Below, piece by piece: positions 1 to 8,886 of a DNA stretch of 49,769 nucleotides. Both the position numbers and the translations under genes were made by a program. Below the pieces are notes generated by a model. The model made no database searches. It saw only the letters and a list, made by a program, of their open reading frames with translations, and was not told where the DNA came from. The DNA is taken from positions 1-49,769 of the forward strand of contig CANMBE010000017.1 in NCBI GenBank assembly GCA_947495975.1, given 5' to 3'. Within the stretch, counting starts at the first letter, position 1; every line of letters starts with the position of its first letter. Source of the stretch: Ignavibacteria bacterium (GTDB taxonomy: Bacteria; Bacteroidota; Ignavibacteria; Kapaibacteriales; Kapaibacteriaceae).

Positions 1-111
1 AGCGATAGCGTAAAGCCTTACGCTAGTCAATTACGTAATCTTCGCTTGAGTGCCGGCGAACATCATAAAGCCCAGGCTAGCGAAAACTTGATGACGATAA
101 CTACAAAGTAA
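1..111 (+). CDS. possible 3' end of an upstream gene (partial)
   Basis: Frame 1 is open from the first base to a TAA at 109-111 and would give 36 residues ending in MTITTK. It could be the tail of a gene that begins before the window, placed 72 nt upstream of the first secreted-protein gene on the same strand. I recognise no domain. The stretch also contains a perfect hairpin and a palindrome, which is more typical of non-coding DNA, so this reading frame may be accidental. Confidence 0.25.
   Translation, partial: SDSVKPYASQLRNLRLSAGEHHKAQASENLMTITTK
6..39. repeat. hairpin plus adjacent palindrome
   Basis: TAGCGTAA (6-13) and TTACGCTA (18-25) form a perfect 8-bp stem with a 4-nt loop. Five bases later comes the perfect 10-bp palindrome ATTACGTAAT (30-39). 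No T-tract follows on the plus strand, so this is a weak terminator candidate. It could instead be an operator. No function can be assigned from sequence alone. Confidence 0.4.
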
Positions 112-183
112 CGGGCCGAGGCGTGTCACGTTTATGCAGGCTGACGGCACGAGGAGGTCAACAAGACTTCCACAGTTACCGTC

Positions 184-909
184 ATGCGCTCCACACTCAT
201 CCTCTTCCTTTTGGCCGTAGCATCCGGCGCTGCCCAGGTGTCCTCAACTGTAGAGGTTCGTCTCTTCCTTGGCGACGCTCAAACGCCAGATGGTCAATAT
301 TCGCTAGTTGTACGGTGGTATGACGCGCCGGTAGGGGGCTCGCCGTTTGCGTTGGAAATGCTCAACGTTGAGATTCTTAGTGGATCGTGCTCCGTGGTAT
401 TAGGGAACACTAGCCCCTTACCGCTCATAATGTTGCAAAGAGGAACGGCCTTCTTAGGTGTTGAGGTAGGCGGAACGCCGGAGCGTTTACCAAGAGTGGC
501 AATTGTGCCTCAAACATTTGCCCGTGTTGCAGCGAGAGCAGAGATCGCAAATGCACTCGCACCTGAAGTAACAGGGATTGTTACATCAATAAATGAAATA
601 GCCGGCAATGTAAAGGTCGTAGGTGAGTCAGGCATTCGCGTGGTTCGCGACGGTACTATACTCCGTATCAACAGAACACCAATCATCATTGAACGCGGAG
701 CTATTGAAGGCGACGGCTTCACGTTTCAGTTCCGCGTTTTGCCTAGTACATCGCTCACCAGCGATGTAGATGTCACGTTCCGAGTCAATGCAGGCACTAC
801 AACCATATCTGCGGGCATCTCAATTGACGCTATGACGAACACGATTGTGTTTGTGACTTCAGCACCACTTCTATCATCTGAGAAGTTGGAGTGGGAGATA
901 CGACGCTAA
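184..909 (+). CDS. hypothetical secreted protein
   Basis: A 241-residue protein of unknown function. The first ~18 residues (MRSTLILFLLAVASGAAQ) form a signal peptide with an Ala-rich cleavage region, so the protein is probably exported. The rest is rich in beta-branched residues, with no Cys pattern or catalytic motif that I recognise. The last ~60 residues resemble the C-terminal end of the next gene product: both have a TTI..GIS core, a run of Thr/Val and a closing DRIAW/EKLEW-type motif. This suggests a shared beta-sandwich module. The ATG at 184 is chosen because it opens directly on the signal peptide. An AGGAGG at 152-157 lies too far upstream for a normal ribosome-binding site. It is the first gene of a four-gene same-strand run of secreted proteins. 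Confidence 0.7.
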   Translation: MRSTLILFLLAVASGAAQVSSTVEVRLFLGDAQTPDGQYSLVVRWYDAPVGGSPFALEMLNVEILSGSCSVVLGNTSPLPLIMLQRGTAFLGVEVGGTPERLPRVAIVPQTFARVAARAEIANALAPEVTGIVTSINEIAGNVKVVGESGIRVVRDGTILRINRTPIIIERGAIEGDGFTFQFRVLPSTSLTSDVDVTFRVNAGTTTISAGISIDAMTNTIVFVTSAPLLSSEKLEWEIRR

Positions 910-951
910 CAACCTCAGTTCACTTGTTTCATTTCACATTTAGGATGTCCT

Positions 952-1857
952 ATGACAACGCGTATTACGATCTGCATGGCAGTGGCCGCTTTCATGTTTG
1001 CAGTAGGATCACAATCAGCTTTTGCTCAAAGCCAGACTATGGGCACACTTAACCTACGTAACACACAGCCCGCAACAGTCTCCCTATCGCTACCAACAAC
1101 CGGTGTTACTGCGTATACGATGCTCTTACCGTCTACGGTAGGCGCAGCGGGTCAAGCATTGACTATTCAAAACGTTACTGGATCAACTGCAACGATGAAC
1201 TGGACAAATGCATCCTTCTGGAAGCTCGACGGCACTGCTATCACAACGGGGGGTACAGCAACAAATCAACAGTATCTTGGAACAAACAATGCACAAGATC
1301 TCGTGCTTGCATCTAATGCTAGCGAAGCACTCAGAGTTATTGGTGTAGCAGGACCCCGTCAAGGCTTCATCGGTATTGGTACAACAACGCCCTCGGCGCC
1401 GGTAGACATTGCCAAGACAGTCCTATTGTCAAATACTGGCCTGGCTACGGAACTACGTTTTGCTGAGCCCTTAGCAAGTGGCTCCAACTTCACGTCCTTT
1501 CGTGCAGCAGTACAGACGGCAGATATCACATACACATTACCTGATGTGGCACCCACGAGCGATGGTCTTGTGCTCACAAGTACAACAGGCGGAACATTGT
1601 CATGGACTCGGCCGTTGCGAGATATGATACGTGGCATCTTTACGCCCGTCGTTGGAAATTACGTGCACGTCATTGCGATCGGCGCAAACATCACATCTGG
1701 CACAATTCCAATTGTGACTATGGTAAATCCCCCGGGTACCACGATTGGTATTAGTGTAACCGGCATCAATGACATCAATGACACGATGACTGTTGAAACA
1801 TCAATTCCACTAGGAACTGCTGATCGCATTGCATGGATCATGGTCCAACCAAATTGA
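952..1857 (+). CDS. hypothetical secreted surface protein, fibre-like
   Basis: A 301-residue protein with a clear signal peptide (residues 1-25, ending SAFAQ). The mature part is rich in Thr, Gly, Asn and Ser. It contains phrases common in tail-fibre or adhesin-like proteins of Bacteroidota, such as an IGIGTTTPSAPVDI stretch near residues 138-153, as well as a TYTLPD repeat-like segment and a GTLSWT segment. These resemble the region before an intramolecular chaperone domain in phage-like fibres, but I see no peptidase S74 domain. The C-terminal ~65 residues look paralogous to the end of the preceding protein. The gene starts 42 nt after its neighbour and ends 9 nt before the next gene, so co-transcription is likely. 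The role is probably cell-surface structure or adhesion; this is inference. Confidence 0.7.
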   Translation: MTTRITICMAVAAFMFAVGSQSAFAQSQTMGTLNLRNTQPATVSLSLPTTGVTAYTMLLPSTVGAAGQALTIQNVTGSTATMNWTNASFWKLDGTAITTGGTATNQQYLGTNNAQDLVLASNASEALRVIGVAGPRQGFIGIGTTTPSAPVDIAKTVLLSNTGLATELRFAEPLASGSNFTSFRAAVQTADITYTLPDVAPTSDGLVLTSTTGGTLSWTRPLRDMIRGIFTPVVGNYVHVIAIGANITSGTIPIVTMVNPPGTTIGISVTGINDINDTMTVETSIPLGTADRIAWIMVQPN

Positions 1858-1866
1858 TAGACATCA

Positions 1867-3288
1867 ATGTATTGCTTCTTAGCATTCTTCATTCTGGTCT
1901 CATGCAGCATGCGACTGTCTGCACAGGGGTTCAGTACATCCAGGCTTGAGTCATCAGCTAATATGCCGCTACTCATAGCTCAACGCGCGCCGGCGGGACA
2001 ACCAATACGGTTTCTCGCCGGCGATGGCGGGTCGATTCGGGCGTTAGAGATTGACGCTGTGGGAACAACGTGGATTCGAGGACCTCTGAGCATCGGGTCA
2101 CTTGTAGGAGCAAACTCTAACGAACAAATCCGTGTAGGTTCGGTTCAACCAATTGGAGGAAGAGGAATTGTTGTTTCACTTCTTGGTACATCAACCAGTA
2201 CAGGTTTACTTGTTCGTGACGTAGGAGTAAGCGGTGTTGATGAAGCAGGGATTGTTGTACAAAGCAGTGCCAATGGAATGGGAACGGGAATACGAATTGG
2301 TGGACCGATTGGTATGCTGCGACCGGTACTATCAACTGGAATCGACATTACAGGCGGTACTGGAATTCGATATAACGCACTCACTTCTGGTAGTGGCACG
2401 GCATTGGAAATTGGCGGAACCATCGCGCCCCGTAGAGGAATTGAGATTGTTGCAACGGGCACGTCTCACATAGGATTGCTTGCACTTGCAAATACAAACG
2501 GCGCAGGTGTCATTGGTATATCGCAGTCATCGTCCTATACCACGGTTCCCGCAACAGAGAGAATTGGCGTTCGTGGACATGCAGCTACAAACTCACCAAC
2601 AATCAGCGACACGATTGTTGGCACTATGGGAAGTAGCGTACGCGGAGGAAGCGGTGGCACACTCACAACATCAATCGGGATCGTTGGACAGTCAACGTCA
2701 ACCGGCTCATCACACGCAGGTACATCCATCGGAGTGCTTGGCCGCGCAATAGCACAAGCACCAGGGAGAGCTGTTGCAATAGGCGGATGTTTTATTACTG
2801 ATACAACCAACTTGTCGCTGTGTGCCCTTGGTGGTGATATTTACCTCGGCAGCAGTGATGAAGAGCGTCCGCCTCAACTTGCCTTGTCAACATTTGCTGA
2901 ACATGACGGTCGTACGAGAACACACGTGTATGACTTGGTTGCAAGCGGTATCATCGGTGTTTCAATGTTTACGATGAAAGGGGCTACTAGTCGCGTGTTG
3001 GGACCGGGAACAGTTGATGATTTGCCAACGGATCTCGTTTCTGTCCTTCGTGTTGCCGCAGACGTCAATGCAACAACACTTTCAGGTTGTGCGGGCGTGA
3101 TGCGCGATAGAACATTGATTGTTGTAGTAACAGCAGGCACTTTACGGCTTGGACACAATCATATAGGATCAAAAGCAGAACATCGATTTCACTTGAGTGG
3201 AGGCAATGATCTACTCGTAGATGCAGACGATGCCCTTTTCCTGTGGTATGATGAGGAGATTGCCCGATGGCGCGTCATTGGCTCATAG
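1867..3288 (+). CDS. hypothetical secreted repeat protein
   Basis: A 473-residue protein with an N-terminal hydrophobic signal segment (residues 1-20, ending RLSAQ). Residues ~75-300 consist of short Gly/Ile/Thr-rich units such as GTGIRIGG, GIDITGG, GTALEIGG and RRGIEIVATG, spaced as expected for a beta-helix or fibre shaft. The ~130-residue C-terminal part has mixed composition and ends in an LWYDEEIARWRVIGS motif, like the closing strand of some phage-type receptor-binding domains. No enzyme motif was seen. The gene overlaps the next one by 22 nt in another frame, which suggests translational coupling. A surface fibre or adhesin is the most plausible role, by composition only. Confidence 0.65.
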   Translation: MYCFLAFFILVSCSMRLSAQGFSTSRLESSANMPLLIAQRAPAGQPIRFLAGDGGSIRALEIDAVGTTWIRGPLSIGSLVGANSNEQIRVGSVQPIGGRGIVVSLLGTSTSTGLLVRDVGVSGVDEAGIVVQSSANGMGTGIRIGGPIGMLRPVLSTGIDITGGTGIRYNALTSGSGTALEIGGTIAPRRGIEIVATGTSHIGLLALANTNGAGVIGISQSSSYTTVPATERIGVRGHAATNSPTISDTIVGTMGSSVRGGSGGTLTTSIGIVGQSTSTGSSHAGTSIGVLGRAIAQAPGRAVAIGGCFITDTTNLSLCALGGDIYLGSSDEERPPQLALSTFAEHDGRTRTHVYDLVASGIIGVSMFTMKGATSRVLGPGTVDDLPTDLVSVLRVAADVNATTLSGCAGVMRDRTLIVVVTAGTLRLGHNHIGSKAEHRFHLSGGNDLLVDADDALFLWYDEEIARWRVIGS

Positions 3289-5333
3289 TTGTAATTGTGT
3301 CCTCATTTCTTATTCAAGTCTTGCCGTGTAAAACGCAAGTACAATGGTCGGGTTATGCATCTCGCTCAACAGCTGTCATTGCTGTTGATTCCTGCAGACG
3401 TACGATAACGATCCTAGACCCATCATTCTTTCGCTCGGGAGATCACCTCTTATTGCACCAAACAGTAAATAGTAACAAAGGCATAGCTGGTCTCTGCGAA
3501 TGGAGTATTGTTGATACGATTATTGGTCATGTAGTCTACCTCAAAACGTCTCGTATGCATCAATATGATGCGCTACATGGACTGCAGGCAATTCAAGTCC
3601 TACATGCAATGTCAGGCGTGATTGTTGACACGCTCCGGACGTTATTGTGGAACGGATATCACGGCGGGGTCATTGCTATTGACTGCGTAGACAGTCTAAC
3701 GATCAATGGCGTGATAGATGTCTATGGTGCCGGTTGCCGCGGAGGTAGAGCGAGTCTCAATACGTTAGATACTGCCTCTTCCTCAGACACGAATGCTTCA
3801 CTGCTGCGATTACCAACCGATGGCGAAGGTCGCGGTTTAGCAAGAGGTGGTTCAGCACGAAACGCTGGTGGCGGGGGAGGTGCGCTCTTTGGAAGCGGCG
3901 GACGGGGCGGTTTTCAAACTTCTGCCTATGGGATTCAAAAGCGAGGAGGAGCAGGAGGAATTGCTTTACTTGATAATACAAACCCACCTCTGGTGTTGAT
4001 TGGAAGTGGTGGAGGGAGCGGCCATCAAAATGATTTCAATGGATCTTCAGGTGGGCGTGGTGGTGGAATAATAGTTGTGAGAGCACCACTAATCATTGTA
4101 GGTACAAATGCACGTGCGAAACTTGGAGGGGAACATGCACAGGACGCCAGAGAGGACGGCGCAGGTGGTGGTGGCAGTGGCGGAACACTCGTGATACTTA
4201 CAGATTCGATTAATGGTCTACTTCCTATTGACATTTCAGGTGGAAATGGGGGAAGCGTACGAGGAATAATTTATCACTACGGTCCAGGCGGAGGAGGAGG
4301 TGGTGGAATAGTTGCCTTTCAATCTCAGAGACTCATGCTGCAAAAAACGATATCACTTCGTGGTGGAGGTGGCGGACATTCAATACGAGTTGAGATACTG
4401 GACACAAGTACATATGGAGCGTTAGATGGCATGCCAGGGGGGACAATCTCCGGCGCTATGATCTCTACGGGTCAAATCCGTCGTGATCGTATTTCATTGC
4501 GCGCAAAAGATTCTCTCGTGGATGATGGTATGAGTACAATCCTCATTGCAAGTGGGGGAGTGTCATATCGATGGCCAACGAACGTAAGCGTTACGTCACC
4601 CCTAGGAGATTCGGCAGAAACCACAGCTCTCTTTTTGCCAACATGGTTCGTTGTAGAGATCACTACTCTTGATGGCTGTGTTGTTCTTGATAGTGTATTG
4701 GTTCGACCAAGACTCTCTGCACTGCCCAAGCTCACGATTAGTGTTGATGATGCCAAAGCAGCTCCAGGTGATACTGTTGACCTCTACGTTCGCATCAAAT
4801 CAGAACCAACAAATGTGAGAACGATTACGGGAACGGTGTTTGTATCGATGAGGTCCACAACCCTCATCCCTGTTCGTAGCGCCAAACACACAAGTGACAG
4901 CACAATTCAGATGGCCTTTCCACTGCGTCTCGATGCTCGCTCAGGAAGTAGCTATCGTAGAGCAACTGCTATTGCGGCACTTGGTGACTCATTAAAGATC
5001 GTGCTCGCGATTGATAGTGTTCGCCTAGACACGACAGTCCGTGATCTACGATTGATCTATGGGACTTTTACACTTGAAGGAGTTTGTGTTGACAACGGCA
5101 GACCCCGTCTCATCACTCGCGATTCATCAAAATTTTTCATTCAAGGGCAAACGATATCAGCCGACGCCGATGAGCTTTTGCTCTTTGACCTTACTGGCAA
5201 AAGAGTAGTAATTGAAACCGTGCGAACAGGTAGTATGCTACGTGCAGTAGTTCCAGACCTTGCTACTGGTGCATTCTTCATGACATTGATTAAGAACGGA
5301 CGAAGTCAGACGTATGGCATCGTGATTGAATAG
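3267..5333 (+). CDS. secreted glycine-rich protein with probable T9SS sorting domain
   Basis: A 688-residue protein. Residues 1-24 are a signal peptide. Residues ~150-400 form a Gly-rich beta-helix-like region with many GGGGG, GSGG and GGRGG tracts. A SYRW-containing Ig/PKD-like module follows at ~425-475, then a beta-sandwich region. The last ~80 residues contain LLLFDLTGKRV, an AVVPDLATGAFFMTLI stretch and a terminal strand (QTYGIVIE). This matches the general form of type IX secretion C-terminal sorting domains: a 'DLTGK' turn, then 'L..G.Y.v.i...g......v'. If so, it is exported across the outer membrane and attached to the cell surface. It is the last gene of the secreted-protein run and ends 13 nt from a convergent gene. 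Confidence 0.7.
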   Translation: MARHWLIVVIVSSFLIQVLPCKTQVQWSGYASRSTAVIAVDSCRRTITILDPSFFRSGDHLLLHQTVNSNKGIAGLCEWSIVDTIIGHVVYLKTSRMHQYDALHGLQAIQVLHAMSGVIVDTLRTLLWNGYHGGVIAIDCVDSLTINGVIDVYGAGCRGGRASLNTLDTASSSDTNASLLRLPTDGEGRGLARGGSARNAGGGGGALFGSGGRGGFQTSAYGIQKRGGAGGIALLDNTNPPLVLIGSGGGSGHQNDFNGSSGGRGGGIIVVRAPLIIVGTNARAKLGGEHAQDAREDGAGGGGSGGTLVILTDSINGLLPIDISGGNGGSVRGIIYHYGPGGGGGGGIVAFQSQRLMLQKTISLRGGGGGHSIRVEILDTSTYGALDGMPGGTISGAMISTGQIRRDRISLRAKDSLVDDGMSTILIASGGVSYRWPTNVSVTSPLGDSAETTALFLPTWFVVEITTLDGCVVLDSVLVRPRLSALPKLTISVDDAKAAPGDTVDLYVRIKSEPTNVRTITGTVFVSMRSTTLIPVRSAKHTSDSTIQMAFPLRLDARSGSSYRRATAIAALGDSLKIVLAIDSVRLDTTVRDLRLIYGTFTLEGVCVDNGRPRLITRDSSKFFIQGQTISADADELLLFDLTGKRVVIETVRTGSMLRAVVPDLATGAFFMTLIKNGRSQTYGIVIE

Positions 5334-5346
5334 TGATCACTACCAA

Positions 5347-6846
5347 TCACTTTTGACTGTTTCGCAAGTAGAGTGCAACTATTCGACTTCCCATCCAACG
5401 CCGCGCTATAGTATCTGGAACTATGCCGGGTCCAATCGAAACATTTCCAAGGAGAATGTCTTGATCTCCATCACCATCTACGTCTCCTACATCTGTAACA
5501 AGCCATCGACCTCGTTCAGCACCTTGAACGCGCCACGATGTTACATCAGCTTTTCCATACCTCGAGTCGTACCGTACGAGGTCAATATCACCTCGGTCAA
5601 ATCGAGGGAAATACGAAAATGATAACATGTCACGATTGCCATCACCATCAAAATCCTGAATGTGTGCACCGTATGCCCCATCGAGATGCTGAAACTGCGA
5701 TTGCATAAACGTGCCCTTGCCATTTGATGTAAAGGTGTAGACACCGTGATACGGCTTATATGGCGGATTATCATAGTCGCCATTATCACCAGTGGTCACA
5801 ATAATTTCCTCTTTACCATCACCATCCACGTCAACAAATGCGAAGGACGATGAGCCATAAGACGGAGGAAAGGTTATCAACTCTTGAGCAGCATAGCGGC
5901 CCTTTCCTTTGTTAATGTATGCAACAAGCCCCTCACGTGCTTGGGCCATTTGGACCACGATATCTGGTCTCTTGTCGCCGTTTACATCGCGAACTACTGC
6001 GCGAATTGCACCAGGTGTTGGTGAAAGAAGATGGTATTTCACTTTGTTGAATGCGTCAATTTCATACCATCCAAATCTTCCTACGAGGTTCCCATATTCG
6101 CATACAAGGAAGTCTCGTCGTTTATCACCATTCAAGTCTATTGCAATAACATGGGTTGGTCTGCGCAGCGAATCCAGAATCACGGTAGTTGTAGGAGTGT
6201 CCCGATTCCACGTGACCTTTACTAGCTTCCCAATTGCAGAATCATGAGGAAGTAACATCCCCATGTCCGTCACATACCACGCATCTGGTTGAATCTCAAC
6301 ACACGAGGGCGGACCAGACAACTGAACCGAGGCGATTGCGACACCCTGACGATCAGTAACGTGAATCGCATTACCCATGCCATCACCTATGACGAACCTA
6401 CCACGTTGCGCATCGAGTCTTACAAGCGTTGTCATCGGCATTTCAACATCACGCATAATTGCTGTTGAAACAAATTGCGGAGTGATTCCAGATATCACAA
6501 TTGGCGGCGGCTCTGGCAAGCTGATGGGAGCTCTATCGATGTACCACTGTGCAACAGTATACCATTCGTCTTCCGTCATCGTTGGAAAAGATGGAAAGAA
6601 TGCTGCTAGGTCATGTGGCAGTTGTTCGCGCTTGGGTAGCGGATCCATGCCCATGTATTGACGCATCATGGGAAACACCTTAGCAACCCACGTGGCTTTG
6701 TTGAGGTGTTCGGGAAGGGGCTTAACATGACACGATGCGCAATACTGGTCGGAAAGGATTTTTCCTTCGTCCTTCTCTGCATCTACAATTGCGAACCCGC
6801 CACAGATGGAGGCTAGAATAACTATGCAAAGAAAGATCGCACGCAT
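5347..6846 (-). CDS. cytochrome c / FG-GAP (VCBS) repeat protein
   Basis: A 499-residue exported protein. Residues 1-23 are a signal peptide. A CASCH heme-c motif follows at about residue 36, in an ~85-residue monoheme cytochrome-like domain (conserved Trp/Met residues and a WYTVAQWYI helix). The rest is a beta-propeller of calcium-binding FG-GAP/VCBS units, seen as repeated DxNGDxxxD and DxDGDGxxD motifs (for example DLNGDKRRD, DVDGDGKEE, DFDGDGNRD, DVDGDGDQD). A periplasmic or surface location is expected. The electron partner is unknown. The start at 6846 is chosen because it begins on the signal peptide and leaves 2 nt after the purB stop; a start at 6864 would overlap purB. It is likely co-transcribed with purB. 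Confidence 0.75.
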   Translation of the reverse strand: MRAIFLCIVILASICGGFAIVDAEKDEGKILSDQYCASCHVKPLPEHLNKATWVAKVFPMMRQYMGMDPLPKREQLPHDLAAFFPSFPTMTEDEWYTVAQWYIDRAPISLPEPPPIVISGITPQFVSTAIMRDVEMPMTTLVRLDAQRGRFVIGDGMGNAIHVTDRQGVAIASVQLSGPPSCVEIQPDAWYVTDMGMLLPHDSAIGKLVKVTWNRDTPTTTVILDSLRRPTHVIAIDLNGDKRRDFLVCEYGNLVGRFGWYEIDAFNKVKYHLLSPTPGAIRAVVRDVNGDKRPDIVVQMAQAREGLVAYINKGKGRYAAQELITFPPSYGSSSFAFVDVDGDGKEEIIVTTGDNGDYDNPPYKPYHGVYTFTSNGKGTFMQSQFQHLDGAYGAHIQDFDGDGNRDMLSFSYFPRFDRGDIDLVRYDSRYGKADVTSWRVQGAERGRWLVTDVGDVDGDGDQDILLGNVSIGPGIVPDTIARRWMGSRIVALYLRNSQK

Positions 6847-6848
6847 CG

Positions 6849-8144
6849 TCAGTTTAGACCACAACGCTGAAATATCGCGTCTACGTTTTTCAACATACGA
6901 GTGTCGTCAAATATTGCATCGAGTTCATCATCCGAAAACAGCGCCATAATCTCTTGATCTTCACGAAGTGTCTGACGAAAAGGGATTTTGGTTTCCCAAG
7001 TACGCATTGCATTTCGCTGTACCATCTTATATGCATCTTCTCGTGATACTTCTTTACGGACTAAGGCCAACAGAACCGATTGTGAGAATGGCAGTCCATG
7101 TGTGAGCGCTAGATTCTTGAGCATCGCTTCGGGGTAGACCAAGAGCTTATCGATAAGCCCTATAGCAAGATGTAGCATGTAGTGGAGCGCTATGGTGGAG
7201 TCTGGGCAGATTACTCTTTCTACGGAACTATGCGAGATGTCGCGCTCATGCCAGAGTGCGTTATTTTCAATCGCGGCCAAAGCATTACCACGAAGAATGC
7301 GTGCCATCCCACAAATACGTTCGCTTAAGATTGGATTACGCTTGTGTGGCATCGCCGATGAACCTTTTTGTCCCGCTGAAAAGAACTCTTCGGCTTCAAG
7401 AACTTCCGTTCTCTGTAAATGGCGAACCTCTGTTGCGATTTTCTCGAGAAATGCACCGATGATTGCAAGTGTCGTTAGATACTCCGCATGACGATCCCGC
7501 TGAATGACTTGTGTGCTAACGGGAGCTGGCTTAAGACCTAACTTCTCACATACATATGCTTCAACCTCGGGCGAAAGATGTTCAAATGTTCCAACGGCAC
7601 CCGAGATCATTCCAACGCTAATTGACTCTATCGCCCGCTCCATACGAACAATGCTTCTCTTGCATTCTTCGTGCCACAAGGCAAGTTTCAATCCAAAAGT
7701 AGTTGGTTCTGCATGTATGCCATGCGAGCGTCCGATGCATACAGTATGCTTGAACTCCTTGGCGCGGCGCGCAAGAATGTCACGAAGTATCCTGAGGTTG
7801 GCAAGCATCAATTCACCGGCTTGCTTAAGCTGAACACCGAGACAGGTATCGAGGACATCGCTTGAGGTCATTCCCAAGTGTATGAAGCGAGAAGCCGGAC
7901 CTACGTATTCAGCAACATTGGTCGTAAATGCAATCACATCGTGTTTCGTGATTTCTTCAATCTCGAGAATTCGTTCTACGTTAAACGCAGCCTTTGCACG
8001 AATCTCTACAACAGCCTCACGCGGTATAACGCCGAGTTCTGCTTGGGCTTCGCATGCAAGAACTTCTATCTCTAACCAGATGGCATATTTATTCTCATCT
8101 GACCAAATAGCACCCATATCGGGCCGTGTGTATCGAGTAATCAT
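6849..8144 (-). CDS. purB: adenylosuccinate lyase
   Basis: A 431-residue member of the fumarase/aspartase superfamily. PurB splits adenylosuccinate to AMP and SAICAR to AICAR, each with release of fumarate, in cytosolic purine synthesis. The N-terminus ([19 protein letters not shown]) is typical of the short bacterial PurB type. The superfamily signature [11 protein letters not shown] lies near residue 257. The TSSDVLDT segment near residue 92 and the [14 protein letters not shown] segment (residues ~139-152) carry the other substrate-site residues. The length is normal for the family. The 91-nt gap upstream separates it from tsaB, and the next gene downstream follows after 2 nt. Confidence 0.95.
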   Translation of the reverse strand: MITRYTRPDMGAIWSDENKYAIWLEIEVLACEAQAELGVIPREAVVEIRAKAAFNVERILEIEEITKHDVIAFTTNVAEYVGPASRFIHLGMTSSDVLDTCLGVQLKQAGELMLANLRILRDILARRAKEFKHTVCIGRSHGIHAEPTTFGLKLALWHEECKRSIVRMERAIESISVGMISGAVGTFEHLSPEVEAYVCEKLGLKPAPVSTQVIQRDRHAEYLTTLAIIGAFLEKIATEVRHLQRTEVLEAEEFFSAGQKGSSAMPHKRNPILSERICGMARILRGNALAAIENNALWHERDISHSSVERVICPDSTIALHYMLHLAIGLIDKLLVYPEAMLKNLALTHGLPFSQSVLLALVRKEVSREDAYKMVQRNAMRTWETKIPFRQTLREDQEIMALFSDDELDAIFDDTRMLKNVDAIFQRCGLN

Positions 8145-8235
8145 TGGTAGGGGGCGTTACAGGGAAAAACATGAAAATACGAAATAGGGCGTCGGGATTG
8201 GGGCTTAGGGCAGACGAATTGGCAGAGTTTCATTT

Positions 8236-8886
8236 CTAAAGCGGTGTAAATTCTTGTCCGTAGTCTGGAACAAACGTGGCAGCTTCATAAAAAGGGCAGT
8301 TGGCGTTGAGCAAGTACCATGCTGCGTATGAGACAAATCGGGCTGATAATCTTGTTAATCCGCTTATTGGTGCCGGAGCAAACAACGGTGCAGCTGGACC
8401 AACGACCAGTGTTTCTGGAAGAATGCGAACACTAACATCTTCTGCCGTTAGGAGTTCAACGGTAGGATTGAACATATCATCGTCTATAGCACAATTTGCT
8501 ACGTAATAGAGGTCTCTATGTGAAGCCACAATTGCAGTGATCCATTTCATACTGCCAAGTGTGGCTACTTCCTTGCTGGCATACATGAGCGACGTCAATG
8601 TAGGAACAGGCAAGAACTTTGGTGAATCATTAAAACACAGCCCCTTAACAAATGACGCGCCGATACGAAGACCAGTGAAAGAGCCAGGTCCGGACGATAG
8701 TGCAACAATATCAATGTCATTGATTGTTGCCCCGGCATGTTCGAGAGCATCGCGAACACATCGTGACAACATTGCATCATGAACATTCGCTTTCAATATC
8801 TCAATCGAAGAAAGCAATGCACCATCAACAGAAACGGCAGCACTACACACTGATCCACTTGTTTCAACAGCGAGAAGACGGGTCAT
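8236..8886 (-). CDS. tsaB: tRNA threonylcarbamoyladenosine biosynthesis protein TsaB
   Basis: A 216-residue ASKHA-fold protein of the YeaZ/TsaB family. TsaB is the inactive partner that scaffolds TsaD in making t6A37 on ANN-decoding tRNAs. The sequence opens with LLAVETSGSVCSAAV (phosphate-binding-loop-like) and contains the family hallmark SSGPGSFTGLRIG near residues 66-78. The C-terminal half is short and divergent, as usual for this family. The ATG overlaps the mfd stop (ATGA at 8883-8886), so translation is probably coupled to mfd. tsaD and tsaE are not in this window. Confidence 0.92.
   Translation of the reverse strand: MTRLLAVETSGSVCSAAVSVDGALLSSIEILKANVHDAMLSRCVRDALEHAGATINDIDIVALSSGPGSFTGLRIGASFVKGLCFNDSPKFLPVPTLTSLMYASKEVATLGSMKWITAIVASHRDLYYVANCAIDDDMFNPTVELLTAEDVSVRILPETLVVGPAAPLFAPAPISGLTRLSARFVSYAAWYLLNANCPFYEAATFVPDYGQEFTPL

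Noticed and set aside
3850-4400. Repeated GGN-rich DNA that could be taken for a tandem repeat or CRISPR-like array
   Set aside because: It is in frame with glycine codons of the secreted protein, with irregular spacing and no conserved direct repeat.
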